Assembly: GCA_937980645.1 (NCBI GenBank)
Contig: CALJPQ010000014.1
Location: forward strand, 27,643 to 91,642
DNA from: an uncultured Saprospiraceae bacterium
GTDB lineage: Bacteria; Bacteroidota; Bacteroidia; Chitinophagales; Saprospiraceae
Direction: 5' to 3'
DNA: 64,000 nt
Of the stretch, positions 27,644 through 36,155 are shown one piece after another. The translations under genes and the position numbers were made by a program. Each line of letters opens with the position of its first letter. The stretch's first letter is position 1. The notes beneath the pieces are model-generated. The model saw only the letters and a program-made list of their open reading frames with translations, made no database searches and was not told the DNA's origin.

Positions 27644-29455
27644 TCAGCGCACCAGCGTTACATCGCCGCTGAAGAACTCCACCTGGCCGTCAATGAATTC
27701 AATTTCAGCGATATAAGCGTAAACAGACGGAGGCACGCGCTCGCCGTTGACCATGCCGTCCCAGATGGGCTCAGCGTCAGAGGGCATAAAGTTTCGGCGC
27801 TCCGCGACGATATGCCCCCAGCGGTCGAAAAGGCGGAACGAGCGCACCAGAGCCACATCAGGGCCACAGGACATGCGCAGGCCGGTGTTGAGGTACATGC
27901 CTCCTTCAGGTGCCACGGCATTGGGGATATACACCCGGCGGTCGGTTTCGACCACAACGGTGCGGGCGTCTTGAGCGCGGCAGCCGTTGGAGTCCAGGAC
28001 GGTTACTTCGTAGCGAAACGACTTCAGCGGCAGGTATTGGCAGGTATCGCACAGCATTTCGGGCGTCAGTGGTTCGCTGACGAGGGTTTGTTTGCGGCGC
28101 GTGGGGTCGCTAAGTGCGTCGTCGCGCCACAGGTGTATGCGGTCGCCCAGGTGTATGGTAGTGTCGGGCGGCAGGTCGAGCACTAAGTCAGCCGGCTCCA
28201 GCACGGTGATGACAGTATCCTTTTCGCAGCCGTCAGAGGCCTGTATAGTCAGGCGATGTTCGCCCGGTTCGAGGCGACGAAACTGCGTTACGTTTTGAAA
28301 TGGGCTGCCGTCTATGGCGTACAGATAGGGCGGAGCGCCGCCGCTGACATGCATGATTTCAGCGTAGCCGTCGCCCTTGCCGTAGCAGGAGATGTGCCGG
28401 ATGGCAATGACGATGGAGTCCGGCAATTCCGGCTCACCCACGCGCACGGCGATGCTGGAGGAGCAGCCTGTTTCGACGGCCGTGGCGGTGAACGTGTAAG
28501 TTCCGGGTTGGTCGGTGCGCGCCGTGCGCGTCTTTTCGCCGCTTAGCAAGCGGCCTGTGCTGTCGGGCGTCCATTGGTAGGTGTAGTTCACCGGTGGCAG
28601 CACATCCACGTGCAGGCGGGCGGTGCCGTCTATGCAGCCGATGCCTACCACTGTGTCGGTTACCAGCATGGGGCGGTAGCTGTCGTCGAGGATTTTGATA
28701 TACAGGCTACCCGAACACGGCGGGTTTCGGTTGCAGGAGTTGGCCGCCTGCACACACAGGTTGCCGCTCTGATGGCCCAGCGTTACCTGCACCTGGTTGC
28801 CCTGTTGCGAGGCCAGCACCGTTACGGGCACCGAGTCGCCGTTGACCAGCGTGCCCGGCGGCCCGTCCCAAATGTAGGCCGACGCGCCGAAAACGGGCGG
28901 TACCTGATAGGTGAATGTGGCGCCTGGGCAGCCCTCAGTTTTGCCCACGATGTTGGCCTGCACCATACCCAGCGGCGGCTCATAGACGGCCTCTTTGGGT
29001 GTTACGCTCACCGAAAAGTCGCACTGGTCGCCTGCGTAGCCGTCAATGAGCAGGAAATAATTGTGCCCAGGTGTTAGCGGCACTTTGATGGAGACGGGCT
29101 TATTGCCGCCCTTTTCCTGGCCCTTATCGCAGGCCAAGGGCGGCTTAGTGCAGTCCTCGTAGAGCGCGACCTGCACTCCGTTACCGTTGCTGCAGTTGCT
29201 GGGCGTTATGGTAAACGTGGCCTCAATGGCGCCAGCGATAAAGCCCATCCATTGGGCGTTCTCTACTGTACCACAAAAGCCTACTGCTGGCCCCGACGGG
29301 TAACCCTCCGTCGAGCCGAAATAGCCATCGAAATTGCAAGAAATACATACCTGCTCGCAAGCCACTACGGTGGCTGTGCCGCCGCAAGCAGGTGGCAATT
29401 GTGCATAAACCCAAAGCGGGAAGAAGGCAATAGAAAGGAAGATAAACCGGAGCAT
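27644..29455 (-). CDS. T9SS type B sorted surface protein (gliding-motility-associated C-terminal domain)
   Basis: 603 residues with a signal peptide (FIFLSIAFFPLWVYAQ). An N-terminal cysteine-rich domain (about 20-155; NYFLLIDGYAGDQCDFSV) is paralogous to those of the two giant proteins at 40.5-50.9 kb. Next come a PKD/Ig-like domain, an SprB-like repeat (about 355-420; SCYGKGDGYAEI) and the type B CTD beginning RRVYIPNAVAPEGG and ending FFSGDVTLVR. Type B domains direct T9SS export; the protein is probably a cell-surface or matrix component. It lies 94 bp downstream of the DUF1501 gene, behind a strong terminator. Confidence 0.88.
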   Translation of the reverse strand: MLRFIFLSIAFFPLWVYAQLPPACGGTATVVACEQVCISCNFDGYFGSTEGYPSGPAVGFCGTVENAQWMGFIAGAIEATFTITPSNCSNGNGVQVALYEDCTKPPLACDKGQEKGGNKPVSIKVPLTPGHNYFLLIDGYAGDQCDFSVSVTPKEAVYEPPLGMVQANIVGKTEGCPGATFTYQVPPVFGASAYIWDGPPGTLVNGDSVPVTVLASQQGNQVQVTLGHQSGNLCVQAANSCNRNPPCSGSLYIKILDDSYRPMLVTDTVVGIGCIDGTARLHVDVLPPVNYTYQWTPDSTGRLLSGEKTRTARTDQPGTYTFTATAVETGCSSSIAVRVGEPELPDSIVIAIRHISCYGKGDGYAEIMHVSGGAPPYLYAIDGSPFQNVTQFRRLEPGEHRLTIQASDGCEKDTVITVLEPADLVLDLPPDTTIHLGDRIHLWRDDALSDPTRRKQTLVSEPLTPEMLCDTCQYLPLKSFRYEVTVLDSNGCRAQDARTVVVETDRRVYIPNAVAPEGGMYLNTGLRMSCGPDVALVRSFRLFDRWGHIVAERRNFMPSDAEPIWDGMVNGERVPPSVYAYIAEIEFIDGQVEFFSGDVTLVR

Positions 29456-29499
29456 GGGAACGTATTAAAAAACGATGGTGAGACAATGGAAGAAAACCG

Positions 29500-29537
29500 A
29501 AAAAAGGCGCAGCAGCCGACGCTGTCGGCCCTGCGCC
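29500..29537 (-). terminator. Rho-independent terminator of the DUF1800/DUF1501 operon
   Basis: Stem GGCGCAG/CTGCGCC with an inner GCCGAC/GTCGGC stem, then six T residues on the minus strand, 12 bp after the DUF1501 stop codon. Confidence 0.85.
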
Positions 29538-29549
29538 CCGTGTAAGCGG

Positions 29550-31196
29550 CTAATGAGATACCTGTAGTTTTACCACTTCGGCCTGGCCGGTGCGCAGGTT
29601 TTCCACCCGCACAAAATAGAGACCTGCCGGCGCTTCCGACACATCTATATGATGAAAATTGAGGCCCGGCTCAATGCGCATGCGGTGCGCCTGAAGCAAC
29701 GAACCGCCCAGGCTGTGCAGCGACACCAAGGCCTCGCCCGAAGACTCGCTGGCAAACGACACCTGCACGCGGTACTGCGCCGGATTCGGGAACAGACGCA
29801 CTGGGCGCGCATCAGGCCGTGTGTCGAATACCCCCACGGAGATGTAGCAGTCGGGCGACACCACATACGTGCTGCTGACGACGGGCAGTTTGGCATAGCC
29901 CTGGAACATCGTCTGCTCCAGCACGTAGTCACTGGCGCCCAACCAGTCTTGCAGCAATGTGGTAAACACCTGGCGATAGTCGAACTGCTGGCCCTGCAGC
30001 TGATTGTCGTTGGTCAAGTTACTGAGGTTGACGTTGGTGCCGTGTATGCCGCCCGAAAGTGCCTTTCCGAACACAAACATGGGCGCCAGTGTACCGTGGT
30101 CAGTGCCGGCAGAGCCGTTTTCTTTGGCCGTACGGCCAAATTCGGAGAACGTGCACGAAACCACCTTGTCGGCCAGCCCCAGCCCATCCAGGTCATCGTA
30201 GAAGGTCTTGATAGAGTCCGATAGAATACGCAGTAGGTTGGCATGGCGGCCCAGCACCACCGTGCCTTCGGGTGGTATCTGCGTGCCGTGCGTGTCGAAG
30301 CCGCCCATCGAGCAGAGGTAGATTTTGGTTTTGCAACCGCCTTTGATGAGCCGCGCCACCGTCTTCAGCTGGTTGGCTAAACCATAATCCGGGTAGGTAG
30401 TAATGCTGTTGCTGCCGTTATTAAATGCCTGCGTGATGTACTGCGAATACTGGTCTAAGCCAGCCTCAACACCCATAATATAGCGCAGTTCGTCGCCGTA
30501 TTCCGAGTCGGGTACATTAAGCAGCGGCGCACCGCCCACCGTTTGCACCAGCGAATAGAACCCCTGCGGATCCTGGCCATAGAGGTTGATGTAGTTCTGG
30601 TGTTCCGTCTCCGTGTGGAAGCCCAGCGACGGGTACGGGTCGCCTATTTGAATACCCAAGGGGTAAGGCATGTCAGGCGTCGGCATCCCCTTGATGTCGG
30701 GATACATAGCCGCCAGGGCACGCCCCATCCAGCCGGAGCGAATTTTGGAGCCTTCCAGCGTGCCATCGCCGCCCGAAAGCCACAAGTCCGTGCCCTTGAA
30801 ATGCGATTGGTTGATGTTTTCATAGCCTACCGCTTGCACCACATTGAGCCAGCCGCGGTCATACAACTCCTTGAAGCCCGTCATCACCGGATGCAGCCCC
30901 ACCTGATCGGCCGAAGGCAGCGTGGTATCTAAGCGGATGAAGCGCTCAGGCCCTTTGTCCGGAATTCGGATAACTGGACGCAATTTGGCATAGGCGTCGT
31001 ACTGAGCAATGGGAATAATGGTGTTCAGTCCATCGTTGCCGCCTTTGAGCTGAATGAGCACTAAGACGCGGTCTTCCACGTCTTCACAGGCGGCCAGAAT
31101 GCGCGCCATCTTGCTGTTGGCAAAAGCTCGCATTGGGTGGCCATTGACCACGAAGGGCGTAATACCCGCTATTTTGAGAAATTGACGTCGTTTCAT
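29550..31196 (-). CDS. DUF1501 protein with twin-arginine-like signal and T9SS sorting domain
   Basis: 548 residues. The N-terminus MKRRQFLKIAGITPFVVNG fits a twin-arginine signal (RRxFLK). The DUF1501 domain (sulfatase/alkaline-phosphatase-like fold) has LIQLKGGNDGLNTIIP near the start and the typical FSEFGRTAKENGSAGTDHG motif near residue 370. A type A T9SS sorting domain (from about 462; LFPNPAQYRVQVSF) closes the protein. It lies 86 bp downstream of a DUF1800 gene; the two families are nearly always paired in Bacteroidota and Planctomycetota, but their function is not established. Combined Tat and T9SS routing is suggested by sequence only. Confidence 0.9.
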   Translation of the reverse strand: MKRRQFLKIAGITPFVVNGHPMRAFANSKMARILAACEDVEDRVLVLIQLKGGNDGLNTIIPIAQYDAYAKLRPVIRIPDKGPERFIRLDTTLPSADQVGLHPVMTGFKELYDRGWLNVVQAVGYENINQSHFKGTDLWLSGGDGTLEGSKIRSGWMGRALAAMYPDIKGMPTPDMPYPLGIQIGDPYPSLGFHTETEHQNYINLYGQDPQGFYSLVQTVGGAPLLNVPDSEYGDELRYIMGVEAGLDQYSQYITQAFNNGSNSITTYPDYGLANQLKTVARLIKGGCKTKIYLCSMGGFDTHGTQIPPEGTVVLGRHANLLRILSDSIKTFYDDLDGLGLADKVVSCTFSEFGRTAKENGSAGTDHGTLAPMFVFGKALSGGIHGTNVNLSNLTNDNQLQGQQFDYRQVFTTLLQDWLGASDYVLEQTMFQGYAKLPVVSSTYVVSPDCYISVGVFDTRPDARPVRLFPNPAQYRVQVSFASESSGEALVSLHSLGGSLLQAHRMRIEPGLNFHHIDVSEAPAGLYFVRVENLRTGQAEVVKLQVSH

Positions 31197-31282
31197 AGAA
31201 AAATTTTAGTAACCGCCAAACTTGTTTGGCCTCATTGTTTCAGGTTCCATTCCTCATTGTTCCCCGTTCGTTTTTCATTCTC

Positions 31283-32938
31283 TCAATACACCTGATACTC
31301 CGGCGCATACAGCAGGGCGTTGAACAGCCGCCGCAGGGGTATGCTGACTTCGCTGTCGTTGCCCGTGGACAGATAGTCGAGCCAGATGTTCGTCCAGGCT
31401 GCGGCGGGCAGGCCATCGAGCAGGATTTCGTCGTGGAAGTAGTCGAAGCGGTCGAGGTCGGACTCTTCCGGGTACAGGTACAGGAGCAGTTCCTGAACCA
31501 GGACGGCGGAGTTGCCCGGTTCGCTGACGACGCCACTATCGCGCAGCCAGGCAGCGAAGTCGAAGCGCGTGCCCAAGGGTTCCTGTGCACCTGGCCCCCA
31601 GGCGTGGGTGCCAGTGATGAGCATCTCGGGCCATTTGTAGCGCGCGATGACGGTGGCCGTGTTGAAGAACTGGCGCTGGCGGTCGGGTTCCTGGTAGTAG
31701 GCCGGATAGCCAGCCACGTCGGGCGGATAGAACAGGAACATGCCAGCCCAGTCCAACAGCCGCCATTGGATGCCGTCGCGCCAGAAAATCTCGTAGTGCT
31801 CCTGAGTTTTGGTTTTTGGGTCGGGGATGGGCACGTTGAAGAAGGAGAGCGTTTGTAGCACCAAATCCAGCGGCGAGCGAATGATAGCCCCCACGTTTTC
31901 GTCTGCGTCGCTGGCGTCGTCAGCATCGTAGAAGTGTTCGCTGGTAAGCAGTTGCTTGACGACGGGTTTGATTTCGAAATTTTCGGCCCGGAAGGTTTGG
32001 GCCAGTGGTGCGATGACGTCGTTTTCGATTTCATTGTCCATGTCGCGCCCTACCAGATAGCGGTAAAGGCGTCGGCAGAAGTTGCGGGCGGTTTCTTCCT
32101 GGGCGAAGACCATGTCCACCAGAGCCTCGAGTTCGGCGTACATGCCGGCGGCGTCGTTGCTGGGCGGCTGAATGGTGGCGTTATTGAAGCGCGCGCTGAA
32201 GGTTTTTACTCCGAAGTCATGGCTTTGCGGGTAGGCGCGTCCGGCAGGGATGCCTGTTTCTGGGTCTTGGTACTGGTGTCGGCGGGCGTTTCCGAAGCCA
32301 GTCAGGACGCGCGCGGCCTGCTGGATATCGTGTTCGGTGTAGTGTGTGTAGTCGTCGGGGCCGGCTACGGGTCCAGCGCCGATGGTGTGCAGCTCGAAAA
32401 ATTCGCGGGCGTAGTTGAGGTTGGGGTTGTTGGCGAAGTTCTTGTTGTTGTCAATGTACTCGAGCATGCCGTTGTCGAGCACCATTTTGGTTACCAGCTT
32501 TTTAAAGTTGCCCAATGCGCCCCAGCGCAGCAGCATGAGGTAGTCGAAGAAGGTCATGCTGGTGCCGGCATTGGGCGTTACGGCGAGGTATTGGTGGAAG
32601 AAGAACTCCATGCGATGCCCTGCTCCGGGGTCGTGGAGTGCTTCGTTGAGCCACCAGCCGATGACGTACCATTTAAGGTCGTCGTCTTCGCCGGGCAGCG
32701 GTGTGGAAGGCGGTTGTGGCGGGTTGATCCAGGTAACGGGTGCGGCGCCTTTAGCGGCGTAAACCGGTTGTTCGAGCTGGAGCGGGGCGGTCTGAAGCAG
32801 CATATCGGCGGCTTCGGCAGCAGTCAGGTTGGCCAGTTCGTCCACGCGAGTGCGGGTGTAGCGGAAGCTGGCTCGGCGCAGCAGGTGTGCTGCGCGCCTA
32901 CGCCCCAGGGCGCCTTGAAGCGGATTCAAAGATGCCAT
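31283..32938 (-). CDS. DUF1800 domain protein, partner of DUF1501
   Basis: 551 residues. The DUF1800 hallmarks are an N-terminal helical segment RRAAHLLRRASFRYT, the central HRMEFFFHQYLAVTP, and the motif NPNLNYAREFFELHTIGAGP followed by YTEHDIQQAARVLTGF. There is no clear signal peptide and no sorting domain, unlike its DUF1501 partner. Members of the pair are probably exported and act together; biochemical role unknown. First gene of a two-gene leftward operon. It starts beyond a 343-bp divergent region. Confidence 0.88.
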   Translation of the reverse strand: MASLNPLQGALGRRRAAHLLRRASFRYTRTRVDELANLTAAEAADMLLQTAPLQLEQPVYAAKGAAPVTWINPPQPPSTPLPGEDDDLKWYVIGWWLNEALHDPGAGHRMEFFFHQYLAVTPNAGTSMTFFDYLMLLRWGALGNFKKLVTKMVLDNGMLEYIDNNKNFANNPNLNYAREFFELHTIGAGPVAGPDDYTHYTEHDIQQAARVLTGFGNARRHQYQDPETGIPAGRAYPQSHDFGVKTFSARFNNATIQPPSNDAAGMYAELEALVDMVFAQEETARNFCRRLYRYLVGRDMDNEIENDVIAPLAQTFRAENFEIKPVVKQLLTSEHFYDADDASDADENVGAIIRSPLDLVLQTLSFFNVPIPDPKTKTQEHYEIFWRDGIQWRLLDWAGMFLFYPPDVAGYPAYYQEPDRQRQFFNTATVIARYKWPEMLITGTHAWGPGAQEPLGTRFDFAAWLRDSGVVSEPGNSAVLVQELLLYLYPEESDLDRFDYFHDEILLDGLPAAAWTNIWLDYLSTGNDSEVSIPLRRLFNALLYAPEYQVY

Positions 32939-33281
32939 GGTCGGAATAAATGTTGTGAGTGATGAGATGAAAAGAATACGCAGTGTTCAAACAGGCAGGC
33001 TCATCGGGCGGGATGGATGTCTGACGGGCGTCAGCGAGAACTGCGTATGTCAAGATTAAAAAACACCGGTGTTGCGGATGGCTCCGGCAAAGAAACAGCG
33101 CTTAAACGTGTTCAGCAAGCGGTTGCGCATAGGGCAAATGTTAAATTTTAACCACTCCTTTACAATTGCGGGTTTGTCCGTGGGTGCTTTCCCTGAGGCG
33201 GCCTCTCTCAAAAGGAGTAATTTCTAAATCCGGGCAGTGTCGTTGCGCGCCCTAACTTTGCCCGCCGACAAGAATACGCCC
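32939..33281 (+). other. Divergent intergenic region between DUF1800 and the TPR membrane protein
   Basis: 343 bp. It holds the rightward -7 element at 33253. For the leftward operon the best candidate is minus-strand AACATTTGC at 33134-33142 with a TTG 20 nt upstream (33163-33165), which would give a leader of nearly 200 nt. No small gene or structured RNA was recognised. Confidence 0.5.
33253..33261 (+). promoter_or_regulatory. -7 element TAACTTTGC of the TPR membrane protein
   Basis: A perfect TAnnTTTGC 21 nt before ATG 33282. A longer frame would begin at 33237, upstream of this element. Confidence 0.6.
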
Positions 33282-35303
33282 ATGGCAAAGAAAAAAACGA
33301 AGCCCTCGCTTTCCACTACTCGCCCATCTGCTGCGGCTGCGCCTTCGCGCCCGTCGCCAGTAGCGGCTGCCCCAGCTACCACGCCTGCCAGCCTCTGGGA
33401 TCGCTTTGACCGGCCGCTCCTGTGGGGCGCCGTGCTGGCCACGCTGACGGCCTTAGTCTATTGGGCTTCGCTATCGAACGGTTTTATGGTGTTTGATGAT
33501 GACAAAGCCATTCGTTACAATGAGGTCATTAAAAACCCGACATTTCGCAACATCTTCTTCAGCAACAACTTAGGCATGTACGCCCCCGTTACGTGGCTGG
33601 GCTATGCGCTGGTGTACGCCATTGCGGGCGAAAATGCTTCGGCATTTCACACCTTTAGCCTGCTGCTGCACATCGGCTGCGTGCTGACGGTATTTGCCCT
33701 GATGCGCCGCCTGCAACCTGATCGCGAAGTGGCCTTCTTCACCGCCTTGCTCTTTGCTCTGCACCCCATACAGGTGGAAGCAACCAGCTGGATTGCTGGC
33801 CAGAGTGCGCTGACCTTTTCGTTTTTTTACCTGCTGGGGCTGCTGGCCTATGTACACTACCAACAGCGGCGGCGAGGGCTGTTCTATGGTCTGACGTTGC
33901 TGGCCTTTGTGCTGTCTGTATTGGCCAAGTCGGCTGCCGTTACGCTGCCGCTCTTGCTGCTGGCTTTAGACTGGTATCAGCAGGGCAAATGGCGCTGGGC
34001 CAACGTGTGGAACAAAATACCCTTTTTCGCCATCAGCCTCGTTTTCGGCCTTTACACCTTTTTCACCCGCGAAGCCGAAGGACACCAGCTGGTGGTGGCA
34101 TCCAAGGCGTACAACCTGTTCGACCGTTTTTTGATGGTGTGCCACTCGCTGCTGTTTTATCCGGTAAAGTTACTGGCGCCGCTGCGGCTGAGCATCTATT
34201 ACCCCATGGAAAAGACCGGCGGCGTGTGGTCTTGGGACTATTACGCGGCCCCTCTAGCTGTGGGCGTTCTGGCGTGGTTGGTCTGGCGTTTTGCCCAAAA
34301 ACAGCGCGTTGTCGGGTTAAGTGCTTTGTGGTATTTGTTGCCTCTGGTCGTCATGCTGCCCTACGTTACGGTGGGCACGTTCGAGATGCGCTCCGACCGC
34401 TATGTGTACATTTCATCGGTGGGCTTCTTTTTGCTGTTGGTATGGTTGGCGCAGCGCTTAAGCCCTGGTATTCGCTGGGCTTTGCTGGGTGTGCTGGCGG
34501 CCTTTTATGGCTATCTGGCCCATCAGCGTAGTCTGGTCTGGAAAAACGAGGTCTCTGTTTTCCGCGATTGTATTGAAAAGCAGCCTCAATCTCCGCTGTG
34601 CCAGTGCAACCTGGCCTATGGCGAATTGCTCAACCACGAATACGAAAACTCCATCAAGCACTACACCGAAGCCCTGCAGCTCGACCCTACCTATGTGGAG
34701 TCCTACAACGGGCGTGGTCAGGCATACCTCATGCTGGAACGTTACGAAGAAGCCTTAGCCGATTTTGACAAGGCCATCGAAGCCGGCATCGTTACGCCGC
34801 GCATCTTCCTCAATCGCGGCAAATGCCATTTTATCCTGAAAAAACCTGAACTGGCCTTGCCCGACCTGAAACGCAGCCTCGAATTGGAGCCCCGCAACCC
34901 GGAAACCTATCTGTACAAAGGGCTGGCCGAAAACCAGACGGGCAACCCGGAACAAGCCCTGGCTGACTTCGCTAAAGCGCTCGAACTCAGCCCCAACCTC
35001 ATAGATGCCCACCTCAACCGGGCCTTAGTGCTGGCCAACCTGAAACGCTACGAAGAAGCCATTGCCGACTATACAGCCGTAATCAATGTGAACGAAGGCA
35101 TCCCGACGGCGTGGAACAACCGCGCCGCCGCCTACATGATGCTGGGCCAATACGACAAGGCTTTAGCCGATGTCAATCGGGCGCTGCACCTTAATCCGAA
35201 CTACACCATTGCCTACCGAACACGAGCCAACATTTACCGGGCATTAGGCCAACTGCAACAGGCGGAAGCCGATATGCAGCGCTCCCTACAATCAGGTCGG
35301 TAG
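33282..35303 (+). CDS. GT-C-like membrane protein with C-terminal TPR repeats (TMTC-like)
   Basis: 673 residues. A basic, Ala/Pro-rich cytoplasmic N-terminus (about 1-50) leads into about ten membrane segments whose first extracytoplasmic loop carries the acidic FDDDKAIRYNEV motif, as in GT-C mannosyltransferases and eukaryotic TMTC proteins. After the membrane part come about six TPR units (from about residue 445; for example EYENSIKHYTEALQLDPTY). The architecture suggests a lipid-linked-sugar-dependent protein glycosyltransferase, or at least a membrane protein with a TPR docking domain (inference). Its 3' end overlaps the convergent hydrolase gene by 12 bp. Confidence 0.85.
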   Translation: MAKKKTKPSLSTTRPSAAAAPSRPSPVAAAPATTPASLWDRFDRPLLWGAVLATLTALVYWASLSNGFMVFDDDKAIRYNEVIKNPTFRNIFFSNNLGMYAPVTWLGYALVYAIAGENASAFHTFSLLLHIGCVLTVFALMRRLQPDREVAFFTALLFALHPIQVEATSWIAGQSALTFSFFYLLGLLAYVHYQQRRRGLFYGLTLLAFVLSVLAKSAAVTLPLLLLALDWYQQGKWRWANVWNKIPFFAISLVFGLYTFFTREAEGHQLVVASKAYNLFDRFLMVCHSLLFYPVKLLAPLRLSIYYPMEKTGGVWSWDYYAAPLAVGVLAWLVWRFAQKQRVVGLSALWYLLPLVVMLPYVTVGTFEMRSDRYVYISSVGFFLLLVWLAQRLSPGIRWALLGVLAAFYGYLAHQRSLVWKNEVSVFRDCIEKQPQSPLCQCNLAYGELLNHEYENSIKHYTEALQLDPTYVESYNGRGQAYLMLERYEEALADFDKAIEAGIVTPRIFLNRGKCHFILKKPELALPDLKRSLELEPRNPETYLYKGLAENQTGNPEQALADFAKALELSPNLIDAHLNRALVLANLKRYEEAIADYTAVINVNEGIPTAWNNRAAAYMMLGQYDKALADVNRALHLNPNYTIAYRTRANIYRALGQLQQAEADMQRSLQSGR

Positions 35304-36149
35304 GCCTTGGCGGGCGAAATCCAGCACGATGTTCACCGCCTGTGGGGCCGTCAGGCCGTGGCCCAGCCCCTCTGTGGCTGTCAGGCGTGCTCCCGGCCAG
35401 GCTGTGCACAGGCGTTCGCTTTCGCTGAAATGCGTTACACGGTCGTGCCGGTCGTGCAACAGCAAGGCCTCAACATCGCCCAAATCGCGCACGACTGCCG
35501 TCAGGTCGTATTCCGCAATGCGGCGCCCTGACAGGCGCACGATGAAATCATCCATGGCCGCTATCAACGCCGGCTCGGCACCAATAAGGCGACGCCCGTT
35601 TTCCATCACATGGGCCAGCGAGGCAAAGGATGCCATAATGACCGCTCGCCGCGGGCGCAACGCCGGCTCGGCTGCTCCCATCGCCCAAATGCTGGATGCC
35701 CCGCCTACGGAATGGCCAATCATCAGCTGGACAGGCCCTTCGCGTTCCAACAGCACGCGCAACACGTCAGCGTAGCGGATCATGTTGAAATGCCAACCCG
35801 ACGAACGCCCATGTGCCGGCGCATCCAACGCAACGACACGGTAACCCGCCCCCAGCAGACCCGGTCCAATCTTGCGCCAACGGCCGGCATGGCTCTCCCA
35901 GCCATGCGCCAAAAGCGCCACCGGACGCCCCGCTTCGCCCCAGCGGTACACAGCAATGCGCTGCTCGCCTATGGGTAGATATTCTTGCCGGGCCGTCTCC
36001 AAGAAGGCCTGCTCTTGAGGTTTAACCTTGCGCGGACGCGGCAAACCAAACAAATAAAACGCTGCCTGCGCCGTCGTTTGCGGCGCTATACGAACGCCGG
36101 CATTCAGCACAGCGCCCAACACTTGCACTACGGGTTTTGCTCGCATCAT
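35292..36149 (-). CDS. Alpha/beta hydrolase
   Basis: 285 residues of the alpha/beta-hydrolase fold. The oxyanion region is LLAHGWESHAGRW, the nucleophile elbow is GHSVGG (Ser of GxSxG), the acid is probably the Asp in LLHDRHDRVT, and the His is in GLGHGLT. Substrate unknown; closest in style to serine-aminopeptidase-like S33 or lipase-type hydrolases. It begins 7 bp after the end of the broken protease gene, so it may be cotranscribed with it. No signal peptide. Confidence 0.88.
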   Translation of the reverse strand: MMRAKPVVQVLGAVLNAGVRIAPQTTAQAAFYLFGLPRPRKVKPQEQAFLETARQEYLPIGEQRIAVYRWGEAGRPVALLAHGWESHAGRWRKIGPGLLGAGYRVVALDAPAHGRSSGWHFNMIRYADVLRVLLEREGPVQLMIGHSVGGASSIWAMGAAEPALRPRRAVIMASFASLAHVMENGRRLIGAEPALIAAMDDFIVRLSGRRIAEYDLTAVVRDLGDVEALLLHDRHDRVTHFSESERLCTAWPGARLTATEGLGHGLTAPQAVNIVLDFARQGLPT

Positions 36150-36155
36150 ATTCCA

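Noticed and set aside
31934..32962. A 342-codon rightward frame opposite DUF1800
   Set aside because: Gly/Val-rich low-complexity translation, antisense to a clear DUF1800 gene.
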